Shown here: positions 55,875 to 64,000 of the stretch, piece by piece
Position numbering within the stretch: the first letter of the stretch is position 1
Layout: every line of letters starts with the position of its first letter
Assembly: GCF_013371085.1 (NCBI RefSeq)
Contig: NZ_JABWCV010000007.1
Coordinates: 124,001 to 188,000 of the forward strand
Source: Vreelandella maris
GTDB lineage: Bacteria; Pseudomonadota; Gammaproteobacteria; Pseudomonadales; Halomonadaceae
Direction of reading: 5' to 3'
Length of the DNA: 64,000 nt
Made by a program: the position numbers and the translations under genes
Notes under the pieces: generated by a model
What the model was told of the DNA's origin: nothing
The model's input: the letters and a program-made list of their open reading frames with translations, nothing else
The model's database searches: none

Positions 55875-57317
55875 ATGGTCCACACTAAGTTCTGGGGGAG
55901 ACTCTCTTTGGCTGAAGGAACGTACCGCTATCAGCAGCTGCAGCAGTGGATACTGCAAGGCATCATTGACGGTCGTTGGACGCCGGGGGATCGTCTACCA
56001 TCCATTCGAGAGATATGTACACAACAGGGCGTGTCAAAAGCCACAGTCCAGCATGCCCTGCAGCGACTTGAGGCGCAGGGGTTTCTGGAGGTTCGGCCAA
56101 AGGCAGGCCATTTCGTTACCCTGGCGCCTAAAGCCACTGCACCGCCGAGAACCACCTCCCGTATTGAAGCGCCTCGCCCCGTCAATGTTAGTGATTTACT
56201 GCTGGACATTATGGATCGAAATGCCGCGTTCGACCTTCTGCCCGAACTGCATGCCGGCGAACTGCCACCAGGAATCGTAAGCCTCAACCGGGCCATTGGG
56301 AGGGCTCTTCGGAGGCAGCGTGGTGCCGACTTCCAGTATTACGACAAACCTGCAGGCGATCTGAAGTTGCGAGAGCAGCTTGGGCTTCTGCTGGCTAAAC
56401 GAGGGTGGCCTGTTACGCCAGATGAACTATGTATAACCTCTGGCTGTCAACATGCCTTGTTCCTGGCGCTCATGGCCTGCTGTCAACGCGGGGACATAGT
56501 TGCCGTGGAATCTCCGGGTTTCTATGGGGTACTGCAACTGCTGGAACAACTCGGTTTGCAAGTGATTGAAATACCAACCTCCACGGCAAGTGGTTTGGAT
56601 ATGGATGCCCTTGAAGAAGCCCTGGGGCGCTGGAACATCCAGACATGCGTCGTGTCTCCGGCGTTTGCTACGCCAGGAGGGGCGTTGATGTCCGAGGCTC
56701 CCCGGCGACGCCTGATGGCCCTCGCGGAAGAGTACGATCTGGCCATAATCGAAGACGATATATACGCCGAGTCCGGGTTTTCCCGGGTTCCCGACACCCT
56801 TAAGGCGCTGGATGATAGCAATCGTGTCATCCACTGCAGTTCGTTTTCCAAGGTGTTGTCCCGGGACCTGCGCCTGGGTTGGATTTCAGGGGCACGCTGG
56901 CATCAGCGGATACTGAATCTGAAAATGGTGACTCAACTGGCCAGTAGCCGCTATTTGCAACAGGGCGTTGCAGCCTATATGGAAGAGGGTGAGCTGTCCG
57001 CCCATCTTCGCAGGCAACGGAAGTTGATGAGTGAGCAACGCGACCGCCTACTGGCTTCACTGCTCGCATGGCCGGTGTCGGTAAGAGTGACGGCGCCCCA
57101 GGGCGGCCTGGCGTTCTGGCTGGAGCTGCCTGCAACGGTCGACACCCTGGCTGCATACCCCAAGGCGCTTGACGCAGGTGTTGTGATCACGCCCGGCCCG
57201 CTTTTTTCCGCATCGGGTAAGTATGGCAATTGTCTGAGGGTCAGCTTTTCCCATCCCTGGGATGAGCGAAGAATCCGCGCCCTGAATCAACTACCAGAGT
57301 TGCTACATCTTACCTGA
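55875..57317 (+). CDS. MocR-type regulator: GntR DNA-binding domain fused to PLP aminotransferase fold
   Basis: 480 residues. Winged helix-turn-helix at about 15-80 (YRYQQLQQWILQGIIDGRW, PSIREICTQQGVSKATVQHAL), then a fold-type I aminotransferase domain with the PLP-binding region ITSGCQHALFLALMA, VVSPAFATPGGALMS, IIEDDIYAESGFS, and the Schiff-base lysine in CSSFSKVLSRDLRLGWI. MocR proteins usually control a neighbouring transporter or vitamin B6/amino acid gene; here no target is adjacent, because the next frame is a ccoG fragment. Preceded by an AT-rich stretch (55698-55874). Confidence 0.88.
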   Translation: MVHTKFWGRLSLAEGTYRYQQLQQWILQGIIDGRWTPGDRLPSIREICTQQGVSKATVQHALQRLEAQGFLEVRPKAGHFVTLAPKATAPPRTTSRIEAPRPVNVSDLLLDIMDRNAAFDLLPELHAGELPPGIVSLNRAIGRALRRQRGADFQYYDKPAGDLKLREQLGLLLAKRGWPVTPDELCITSGCQHALFLALMACCQRGDIVAVESPGFYGVLQLLEQLGLQVIEIPTSTASGLDMDALEEALGRWNIQTCVVSPAFATPGGALMSEAPRRRLMALAEEYDLAIIEDDIYAESGFSRVPDTLKALDDSNRVIHCSSFSKVLSRDLRLGWISGARWHQRILNLKMVTQLASSRYLQQGVAAYMEEGELSAHLRRQRKLMSEQRDRLLASLLAWPVSVRVTAPQGGLAFWLELPATVDTLAAYPKALDAGVVITPGPLFSASGKYGNCLRVSFSHPWDERRIRALNQLPELLHLT

Positions 57318-57416
57318 CGGCCGATCTGTCCCTATTAAAAATTAAAAAGTTGAGCCTGCACCGATCTGGTGGAACTGGATACCCTCACTTTCTGATCGAA
57401 CGACTGTAAGTGAGTA

Positions 57417-57749
57417 ATGAGCCAAAATATACCGTTTCGTAATATTGATACCATTCATGACCGCCCCACGCTCATGGATAAAATTCATGTCCGCAGTTTC
57501 AAGGGCTATTTCAGGCGCTTGAGAATCCTTGGTGGAGCACTCCTGTTTGCTCTGTATTTTGGAACGGTCTGGTTAACCAGCGGAGACCGTCATCAGCGCA
57601 TCAGGCTTGACCTGGCTCCGATGAGTGCCGGCAAGCTTCTCAAGCGCATCCAGAAACATACCCTCTGGTTGATGATAAGCGTGGCATCAGTGAAAGATCC
57701 GGAACTGAAACTCGTCGCAAATAGCAAATACGTGGGGGCAACACGGTGA
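57417..57749 (+). pseudogene. Truncated ccoG (rdxA/fixG) 5' fragment joined to unrelated sequence
   Basis: 110 residues. The first ~65 match the start of CcoG, the cbb3 oxidase assembly ferredoxin: MSQNIPFRN, then KIHVRSFKGYFRRLRILGGA and LFALYFGTVWLTSGDRHQ. Intact CcoG has about 470 residues with four more helices and two 4Fe-4S motifs, all absent here. After about residue 66 (near 57613) the sequence (SAGKLLKRIQKHTLWLMISV) no longer fits CcoG, marking a recombination junction. The stop overlaps the GTG of the next gene (GTGA), so its translation could still drive that gene. Confidence 0.55.
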
Positions 57750-59938
57750 CTGACAAGCATCGTGGGTCACGAAAAGGCATCAGGCCGTTGAAGTTTTTAC
57801 AAAGCATCCTTGGAGCGGCTTTTGATGTCCGGGTAAGCCGCCCTCATAAGGAACATTTTAACATTAGTCGGATGCTCCGCGAGGATGACCAGCACGTATG
57901 TGAGGTCATGGATCGGCTCTCACCGTCAGTCTTCGCCGGCCTGCTGACCGTCAATGGTGTGCTCACGTACGCCAATAAAGCCGCGTTGGATGCCATTGGC
58001 GCACGAGCCGAGGATGTGCTAGGCCGACCGTTTGATGCCACCCCCTGGTGGGGGTTCTCAGACCAGGGCCGGCAACGTCTGCGCGATGCGATACGGGCCG
58101 CCGGACAGGGGCATACATCCCGTTTTGACGTGCTTATCCTCGATCGCAACGGTCGAGTGCGGACCATGGATTTCACCCTGCACCCGGTCTACGACGACAA
58201 GGGAAACGTCACCTATATGGTACCTTCCGCGCGCGACATCACGGAGCGCAGGCAGGCTGAGCGGGAGCTGCGGCTGACCCAGTTCGCAGTGGATCACGCG
58301 CGGGGCGCGATGTTCCAGATCGATGCCGACGGGCGGGTACGCTATGCCAATCGCGCGGCCTGCGACATGCTCGGGTACGCCCGCGAAGACCTTACAGGAC
58401 GCTTGCTTTCCGATATCGATCCCACCATGACGGAAGGGGTCTGGCGGGAGCATTTGCACGAGTTGAAGGCGCAGGGCTCGGCACGACTTGAGTCACTCGC
58501 CCGCCGCAGCGACGGGGGACTGATCCCCATCGAGGTAACCGCCACTTACATCGAGTACGAAGGTGAGCCCGTCAGCTTCTCCTATGTCGACGATCTCACG
58601 GCCCGCAGGGCGTCCGAGGAGCGCATCCACTATCTAACCCGATTCGACGGCCTTACCCGGTTGCCGAACCGGACTGCACTCCACGAACGCCTCGAACAGG
58701 CCATCGAGTCGGCGCAACTCAGCAACTCGCCTGTGGCGCTTCTGATTGTCGGGCTCGACCGCCTGGGGCTGGTCAACGACGCCCTGGGGCACGCGGGCGG
58801 AGACGAGGTGCTCCGCGCCATCGCCGAGAGGCTGTCCGCATGCGCGGAAACACCCGCGACCGTGGCCCGTATTGGCGGGGACGAATTTGCGATCATGTAC
58901 ACGACAGATACGCAGCAGGATCTCCATGCCGAGTATTGGACTCAACGCATCCTTGAGTCGGTCTCCGAGCCCTTGCGGATCAACGATCAGGAGATCTGCG
59001 TAACCTGCAGCATCGGTTCTGCAGCCTATCCATTCGACGGAGCGGACTCGGGAGAGCTGTTCAAGAATGCCACGTCAGCACTGCGCCGCGCTAAGGGCCG
59101 GGGGCGCAACATGCACCTGGCCTATGTCTCGGCGGCGGCCAATCGGGATCCGGAGCGATTGGCCCTGGAGTTGGCGCTGCGCGGCGCGCTGAAGCACGGC
59201 GAGTTCAGCGTGCATTACCAACCCCGTATTGACGTGGACAGCGGTGCCCCCGTCGGCGCTGAAGCACTTCTGCGATGGCATCACCCCCACATGGGCATGA
59301 TCTCGCCTGCGCGGTTCATCCCTGTTGCGGAGGAGACAGGCCTGATTGAATCAATCGGGGAATGGGTACTACGTGCGGCGTGCGAGCAGAACCGGCTCTG
59401 GCGTGAAAGTGGCCTGATGCCCGGACGCATCGGCGTGAACCTCTCTGCCCGACAGTTCCGCCACGCAGACCTCGCGCTGCGGGTGGTACAACTGCTCAAG
59501 GAGACCGGACTTGACCCGCAACACCTGGAACTCGAGCTAACCGAGAGCATGCTCATGGAGGATGTCGATACGGCGGTCGCAACGATGACGTGCCTCAAGA
59601 ATTACGGCGTGAGCATCGCGGTGGATGACTTCGGCACCGGGTATTCCGGCCTGAGCTACCTGAAGCGTTTCCCGATCGATACGCTTAAGATCGACCAGTC
59701 GTTCGTCCGCGAAATCACCAGCGATCCGGCCAGTGCCGCGATCGCCGACGCCATCATCGCCATGGCTCAGCGCCTGAACCTGGATGTTATCGCCGAGGGC
59801 GTGGAGACACCGGAGCAGTGCCGATTGCTGCGTGAAAGCGGATGCCGGTATATGCAGGGTTACCTGTTCGCAAGGCCGGTGCCGACAGAGGATCTAACTA
59901 AACTGTTGCGTGTGGGGCACGTTGGCAGGCACCTCTGA
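57746..59938 (+). CDS. PAS-PAS-GGDEF-EAL cyclic di-GMP turnover protein
   Basis: 730 residues, no membrane helix seen. Two PAS domains (about 55-170 and 178-292, the first ending in ARDITERRQAE), a GGDEF domain (295-460) with an intact signature RIGGDEFAIMY (GGDEF at 377-381), and an EAL domain (475-720) with EALLRWHHP, NLSARQFRH, LELTESMLMED and DDFGTGYSGLSYLKRF. All motifs needed for both synthesis and hydrolysis of c-di-GMP are present; in such hybrids one activity often dominates. GTG start with GGGGG upstream, coupled to the ccoG fragment. It lies 270 bases upstream of clpK. Higher GC than its left neighbours. Confidence 0.9.
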   Translation: MTDKHRGSRKGIRPLKFLQSILGAAFDVRVSRPHKEHFNISRMLREDDQHVCEVMDRLSPSVFAGLLTVNGVLTYANKAALDAIGARAEDVLGRPFDATPWWGFSDQGRQRLRDAIRAAGQGHTSRFDVLILDRNGRVRTMDFTLHPVYDDKGNVTYMVPSARDITERRQAERELRLTQFAVDHARGAMFQIDADGRVRYANRAACDMLGYAREDLTGRLLSDIDPTMTEGVWREHLHELKAQGSARLESLARRSDGGLIPIEVTATYIEYEGEPVSFSYVDDLTARRASEERIHYLTRFDGLTRLPNRTALHERLEQAIESAQLSNSPVALLIVGLDRLGLVNDALGHAGGDEVLRAIAERLSACAETPATVARIGGDEFAIMYTTDTQQDLHAEYWTQRILESVSEPLRINDQEICVTCSIGSAAYPFDGADSGELFKNATSALRRAKGRGRNMHLAYVSAAANRDPERLALELALRGALKHGEFSVHYQPRIDVDSGAPVGAEALLRWHHPHMGMISPARFIPVAEETGLIESIGEWVLRAACEQNRLWRESGLMPGRIGVNLSARQFRHADLALRVVQLLKETGLDPQHLELELTESMLMEDVDTAVATMTCLKNYGVSIAVDDFGTGYSGLSYLKRFPIDTLKIDQSFVREITSDPASAAIADAIIAMAQRLNLDVIAEGVETPEQCRLLRESGCRYMQGYLFARPVPTEDLTKLLRVGHVGRHL

Positions 59939-60059
59939 CGCGGTTTGTGTTGATGCGGCTTGTTCGAACACGGCCAGCAGTAAAACAGAACCAGGCTATG
60001 GAGTTGGTGCTGGCGGTTCATTCGCCCGGGATGGCGGGGCCCTGCTGCTTCGTGCCGCC

Positions 60060-60087
60060 TTGCTTTCAGTCTACCTCGGGCTATACT
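60060..60087 (+). promoter_or_regulatory. Putative sigma-70 promoter of the clpK gene
   Basis: TTGCTT (60060-60065), 16-base spacer, TATACT (60082-60087), about 120 bases before the clpK ATG, inside the 270-base gap after the c-di-GMP gene. No convincing heat-shock (sigma-32) match was seen. Confidence 0.4.
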
Positions 60088-60207
60088 TATCTAATCTTCT
60101 CCCGGGCTCTGCCCCCTCCCAAGTTTTACTGGGCTCCGCCTCTTCTCCAAGGCTTAGCGGTTCCTATACGACTGTTGTAAGCCATACAACGGTACAAAGG
60201 AGGGATC

Positions 60208-62946
60208 ATGAACAAGAGTCCAGAAAAATCACAGCAAATATCATGCGATATCTGCCGGCAACGCCCTGCGGCTCTGCAGGTAACCGTTTCACAGGCCGGA
60301 CGCAGACGCACTCTCAACGTATGCCAAACGGATTATTTGCGCCTGAGAGCACGAAGTGCCTCTCCGTTTGAATCCCTATTTGGAAGCGGGCTGCTCGCCG
60401 ACGATTTCTTCGAGCGGCTGGCGCGAGACGAGGATTTCGGCTTTGGCAGTGTCGCCAGTCGAGAGAACGGCCGGCCGCAGGATAGCGCATCGGTCGCCCT
60501 CGGTGACCTGCTTAGCGAGCAAAGCGAGCAGATTCTGCAGCAAGCCGCGGCTACCGCGACGGAGTGGGGTTCGCAGCTGATTGATACCAGCCACCTGCTT
60601 TACGCGCTGGCCGATAACGATGTGGTGCAAGCGCTCCTCAAGCGATACCAGCTATCGGCCAAGGACCTCAAGGCCCAGATTGAGCAACTGACACCCAAAG
60701 CTGCGAGCGAACCTGAAACGGACGGGCCTACAAAGATCGGAGTTTCCCCACGGGTGAAAGCCGCGCTACAGCGCGCCTTCCAGGCGTCGAGAGACCTCGG
60801 GCATGGCTATATTGGTCCCGAACACCTTCTGATCGGTCTGTCCGAGGAGGAGGGGCTGGCCAGCGACTTGCTGAACCGTTATGGCCTCTCAGCACACGGT
60901 CTTCGGCAGAAGGCTGTGCAGGTGGTCGGAAAGGGGGCACAGGAGGGGCGACTGCCGGAGCAAAGCGACACGCCCACCCTGGACAAGTACAGTCGGGATC
61001 TTACGGCATTGGCTAACGAGGACAAGCTCGACCCGGTGATCGGGCGAGCGGCCGAGGTCGAGACCCTGATCGAGGTTCTTTCCCGGCGCCGCAAGAACAA
61101 CCCCGTTCTTATCGGTGAGCCGGGGGTCGGCAAGACCGCCATCGTCGAAGGGCTGGCGCAGCGAATTGTTCACAACGAAGTGCCGGACCTGTTGCAGAAC
61201 AAACGGGTGGTTGAGCTAAACATCAACTCGCTGGTGGCGGGCTCCCAGTATCGTGGTCAATTCGAGGAGCGGATCAAACAGGTCCTCGACGAGATTACTT
61301 CCCACCAAAACGAGATTGTGCTGTTCATCGACGAGCTGCACACCATTGTCGGCGCCGGATCGACCGGGGGCGAAGGCGGGCTGGACGTCGCGAATACTCT
61401 CAAGCCCCAACTGGCGCGTGGTGAATTGCATTTGGTCGGGGCGACCACGCTGGCCGAATACCAGAAGCACATTGAAAAAGACGCTGCGCTGGAACGGCGG
61501 CTGCAACCGGTGTTCGTTGCCGAACCAACGATTGACCAGACCATCAATATACTAAGGGGGCTCAGGGATCGACTGGAGGCTCACCACAAGGTGACGATCA
61601 CCGACGAGGCGATTGTCGCCGCCGTGGAGATGGCCGACCGCTACGTCACCAACCGCTTCCTGCCGGATAAGGCCATTGATCTGATAGATCAGGCGGCTGC
61701 TCGGGTACGAATCGGTGGCACTTCGCGGCCGCCGGAGCTTCACGAGCTCGGTGCACAGATCGACCAGCTGCGGCGTGAGCGTGACTACGCATCCAACCGC
61801 AAGAATTTCGAGCGCGCGAGCGCGCTGGAAGCTCGTATCGAAGAACACCAGGGCGACTATGACCAAGGCCTGGAGGAATGGAACACGACCCGGAGCACTA
61901 GCGCCAACCAGGTGGGCGTCGAGGATGTGGCACAGATCGTTTCGCGTCTGACCGGAGTTCCGGTGGCAGAGCTCACCACCGAGGAGCGCACTAGGCTGAT
62001 GGAAATGGAACAGCGTCTGCATCAGCGGGTCGTCGGTCAGGACGAGGCGGTAAGAGCCGTATCCGATGCCGTGCGTTTGTCTCGCGCCGGGCTGGGCGAC
62101 CGCCGCCGTCCCATCGCAACCTTCTTCTTCCTCGGACCCACGGGAGTGGGTAAGACGGAATTGACCAAAGCCCTTGCGGAAACGGTATTTGGTGATGAAG
62201 AGGCGATGATCCGCGTTGACATGAGCGAGTACATGGAGCGGCATACGGTCGCGCGCCTCATCGGGGCGCCTCCTGGGTACGTCGGGTTCGAGGAAGGGGG
62301 GCAGCTTACCGAAAAGGTACGGAGAAAGCCTTACAGTGTCGTTCTACTGGACGAGTTCGAGAAAGCACACATGGATGTCCAGAACGTGCTGCTGCAGGTC
62401 TTCGAGGATGGGCGGCTCACTGATGGGAAAGGGCGTGTCGTAGACTTCACCAATACCATCATAATAGCCACAAGCAATATCGGTTCTGATCTCATCCGGG
62501 AAAACCTCGAGGCCCCGGAGGACGAGCGCAAGGACGCCGCGGAATTGAAGTCGGAACTGTTGAACGTGCTTCGTCGCTATCTCCGCCCGGAGTTCATCAA
62601 CCGCATCGATGAGATCATCGTATTCCACGCCCTCGATCGCAAGCAAATCGGTGACATCGTAGGCCTGCAGCTCGAGCGCGTGAAGCGTCTTGCGCACGGG
62701 CAGGGCTTGACGGTGGAGTTCGACGACTCGCTCATCGACCATTTGGCGGATGTCGGCTACCGGCCAGAGTTCGGTGCGCGCGAACTTCGTCGCCAGATCC
62801 GATCCCTGATCGAGACGCGCCTTGCGAGTGCCGTATTGCGGGGCGAAATAGAGGAAGGCGATAGTCTGCGCTTCATCTACGACAAGGATCGAGGTGAAAT
62901 CCATTGGGAGAAGGAAACAAAGGTGCCTGCCACCGAACCGGAGTGA
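60208..62946 (+). CDS. clpK: ClpK/ClpG-type AAA+ disaggregase
   Basis: 912 residues. N-terminal extension with a CDIC pair (C13, C16) and a third Cys at 39, then Clp-N repeats (about 95-240), AAA-1 with Walker [15 protein letters not shown] (about 302) and Walker [16 protein letters not shown], a short middle coiled coil (about 505-560) and AAA-2 with [16 protein letters not shown] (about 644) and [11 protein letters not shown]. The short M-domain and N-terminal extension separate it from ClpB. The ClpP-docking IGL/IGF tripeptide is absent between TSNIGSD and FINRIDE, so it should work as a stand-alone disaggregase. Members of this family confer heat tolerance from transmissible islands. Strong AAAGGAGGG ribosome binding site. 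Confidence 0.9.
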   Translation: MNKSPEKSQQISCDICRQRPAALQVTVSQAGRRRTLNVCQTDYLRLRARSASPFESLFGSGLLADDFFERLARDEDFGFGSVASRENGRPQDSASVALGDLLSEQSEQILQQAAATATEWGSQLIDTSHLLYALADNDVVQALLKRYQLSAKDLKAQIEQLTPKAASEPETDGPTKIGVSPRVKAALQRAFQASRDLGHGYIGPEHLLIGLSEEEGLASDLLNRYGLSAHGLRQKAVQVVGKGAQEGRLPEQSDTPTLDKYSRDLTALANEDKLDPVIGRAAEVETLIEVLSRRRKNNPVLIGEPGVGKTAIVEGLAQRIVHNEVPDLLQNKRVVELNINSLVAGSQYRGQFEERIKQVLDEITSHQNEIVLFIDELHTIVGAGSTGGEGGLDVANTLKPQLARGELHLVGATTLAEYQKHIEKDAALERRLQPVFVAEPTIDQTINILRGLRDRLEAHHKVTITDEAIVAAVEMADRYVTNRFLPDKAIDLIDQAAARVRIGGTSRPPELHELGAQIDQLRRERDYASNRKNFERASALEARIEEHQGDYDQGLEEWNTTRSTSANQVGVEDVAQIVSRLTGVPVAELTTEERTRLMEMEQRLHQRVVGQDEAVRAVSDAVRLSRAGLGDRRRPIATFFFLGPTGVGKTELTKALAETVFGDEEAMIRVDMSEYMERHTVARLIGAPPGYVGFEEGGQLTEKVRRKPYSVVLLDEFEKAHMDVQNVLLQVFEDGRLTDGKGRVVDFTNTIIIATSNIGSDLIRENLEAPEDERKDAAELKSELLNVLRRYLRPEFINRIDEIIVFHALDRKQIGDIVGLQLERVKRLAHGQGLTVEFDDSLIDHLADVGYRPEFGARELRRQIRSLIETRLASAVLRGEIEEGDSLRFIYDKDRGEIHWEKETKVPATEPE

Positions 62947-62983
62947 CGAAGCCGCGCGGGCGGCGGACAGGAGGGCATGATAC

Positions 62984-63508
62984 ATGTCCAGAGGAAAGCC
63001 CCTACAAGGGGGTGGCGGTAGTAGGTCGCGCCGCGTAGGTTCCGCACTCGCTGGACGGTTCTCAGAGACACGCCTTGCTTGGCCGAACATGTCCTACTAC
63101 CAGCGCTTCGAGCAGATTGTGGCGATAATTCTCACGCTGCTGCTCAGTCTCGTGGTCGCGGTGGCTCTCGTCCATCTGACCTGGCGCATCCTCACGCTGA
63201 TTGTGCTTGGTGTTGTCGATCCTGCCAACCAATCTGTCTTCCAAGTGGTCTTCGGCATGGTCATGACGTTACTGATTGCCCTGGAATTCAATCATTCCGT
63301 GCTGAGTATAGCCGAGCGTCAGAATAGTATCGTGCAAATCAAGACCGTCCTGCTAATTGCGCTCCTCGCTCTGGTTCGAAAGTTCATTATCCTCGATGCC
63401 ACAAAGATCGACCCCATGACTCTGCTGGGGCTGAGCGCGGCGATTCTGGCTCTCGGCGCAATCTACTGGCTGGTGCGAGAGCAGGAGGGGAGGCAGAAGC
63501 GCGAATAG
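62984..63508 (+). CDS. PsiE-like membrane protein
   Basis: 174 residues from ATG 62984, or 139 from ATG 63089 (MSYYQRFEQIV), which better fits the family; the first 35 residues are basic and glycine-rich. Four membrane helices: VAIILTLLLSLVVAVALVHL, a segment around VVFGMVMTLLIALEF, TVLLIALLALVRKFII and LLGLSAAILALGAIYWLV. PsiE-like proteins occur with clpK in loci of heat resistance; their function is unknown beyond phosphate-starvation induction in E. coli. It follows clpK by 37 bases and is likely cotranscribed. Confidence 0.8.
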   Translation: MSRGKPLQGGGGSRSRRVGSALAGRFSETRLAWPNMSYYQRFEQIVAIILTLLLSLVVAVALVHLTWRILTLIVLGVVDPANQSVFQVVFGMVMTLLIALEFNHSVLSIAERQNSIVQIKTVLLIALLALVRKFIILDATKIDPMTLLGLSAAILALGAIYWLVREQEGRQKRE

Positions 63509-63667
63509 TGAAGAGGCTAGCGGGAGGGGCGTTACGAGAGTGAGGTGCGCGCGAATCATGACACCATGATGCTCAGTGAGTATCAACCCGGGTCGGGTAG
63601 GCTTGTCGCACTCGACTGTACCGCTGTATCCCGCGGCCTTGCAGCGGGAATAAATGGAGGAAAGGGC

Positions 63668-64000
63668 ATGTTTACTCCGAATTCCATTCCCTATCAGCAA
63701 CAAGCTGGCTTTCAGCGCACCTACCGCCAAGGCCGCCTGAGCCTGGGCCTTTTCTTCCCTCTCGAAGCCTTTACCGGCGATATGCCAACTATGGCCAACC
63801 AGGTAAGCTTGGCCCAACGTGCCGAGCAACTGGGTTTCTCTGCTCTCTGGTTTCGGGACGTGCCGTTACGCGACCCCAGCTTCGGGGATTCGGGCCAGGT
63901 GTTCGATCCCTGGGTCTACCTGGGTTTTATGGCCGCACACACTCGCTCGATTGCGCTGGGTACCGCGTCGGTCATCCTGCCAATCCGTAATCCCCTACAC
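63668..64000 (+). CDS. Luciferase-like (LLM class) flavin oxidoreductase, N-terminal part (runs off window)
   Basis: 111 codons to the window edge. Starts at ATG 63668 after GGAGGAAAGG. The beginning of the FMN-dependent TIM barrel is clear: RLSLGLFFPLEAFTGD, QLGFSALWFRDVPLRD, DPWVYLGFMAAHT and RSIALGTASVILPIRNPLH. This wording is that of the BA3436-like luciferase-type oxidoreductases, whose substrates are unknown. The 159-base gap after the PsiE-like gene holds no gene. Confidence 0.82.
   Translation, partial: MFTPNSIPYQQQAGFQRTYRQGRLSLGLFFPLEAFTGDMPTMANQVSLAQRAEQLGFSALWFRDVPLRDPSFGDSGQVFDPWVYLGFMAAHTRSIALGTASVILPIRNPLH

Noticed and set aside
59910-60371. Plus-strand frame of 153 codons between the c-di-GMP gene and clpK
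   Set aside because: It overlaps the ends of both real genes in another frame, lacks a ribosome binding site and has no coherent protein features.
1-64000. CRISPR arrays, rRNA or tRNA genes, prophage structural genes
   Set aside because: No regularly spaced repeats, no rRNA-like blocks, no tRNA cloverleaf with a recognisable T-loop next to the IS or island, and no phage proteins were seen by eye.

Overview
The window reads as chromosome of a halophilic gammaproteobacterium of the Halomonas/Vreelandella group (Halomonadaceae). This is an inference from gene order and protein flavour: an AlgU-type sigma factor followed by rseA/mucA, rseB/mucB, rseC and mucD; lepA-lepB-rnc-era-recO-pdxJ-acpS; a gacS/barA-type kinase next to cysM-rlmD-relA-mazG; and a MerR-type liu (leucine degradation) operon. 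No rRNA, tRNA or CRISPR array was seen. The last ~10 kb (from about 53.85 kb) differs from the rest: an insertion sequence, gene fragments and stress genes typical of mobile thermotolerance islands.

Layout. 0-2 kb: 3' end of a DinG-type helicase gene converging on a class I DAHP synthase across a shared terminator. 2.3-7.1 kb: envelope-stress module rpoE/algU, rseA, rseB, rseC and the periplasmic protease mucD. 7.2-7.7 kb: an MgtC-like membrane protein on the opposite strand. 8-14.3 kb: housekeeping operon lepA, lepB, rnc, era, recO, pdxJ (with a histidine-rich tail), acpS. 14.4-17.1 kb: tripartite sensor kinase BarA/GacS on the minus strand. 17.2-27.4 kb: cysM, rlmD, relA, mazG, ppc, a DUF924 gene, rluF and a DUF1294 gene. 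27.4-29.9 kb: a compact trpR-trpE-trpG operon on the minus strand behind a perfect palindromic Trp-repressor-type operator, divergent from a Kef-type antiporter gene.

32.5-53.6 kb is a branched-chain amino acid block. On the minus strand lie liuR, liuA, liuB, liuC, liuD and mvaB, followed by an acyl-CoA synthetase and a methyltransferase. Divergently, on the plus strand, lies a five-gene Liv-type ABC transporter, then valine-degradation genes (acyl-CoA dehydrogenase, 3-hydroxyisobutyryl-CoA hydrolase, mmsB). Two near-identical 16-bp palindromes with the core ACGTTAACGT, one in the liuR upstream region and one in front of the acyl-CoA dehydrogenase gene, plus a weaker third copy in front of the transporter, suggest one regulator (LiuR) for leucine and valine use and for uptake. 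A GST, an SGNH hydrolase and a PanE-like reductase follow.

53.8-64 kb: an IS1182-type element whose transposase gene carries an in-frame amber stop; immediately after it a truncated 3' gene end; then a MocR-type regulator, a fragment of ccoG, a PAS-PAS-GGDEF-EAL c-di-GMP enzyme, a ClpK/ClpG-type AAA+ disaggregase, a PsiE-like membrane protein and the start of a luciferase-like oxidoreductase. I interpret this as an acquired, partly decayed stress-tolerance island in which a c-di-GMP enzyme sits directly upstream of the disaggregase.
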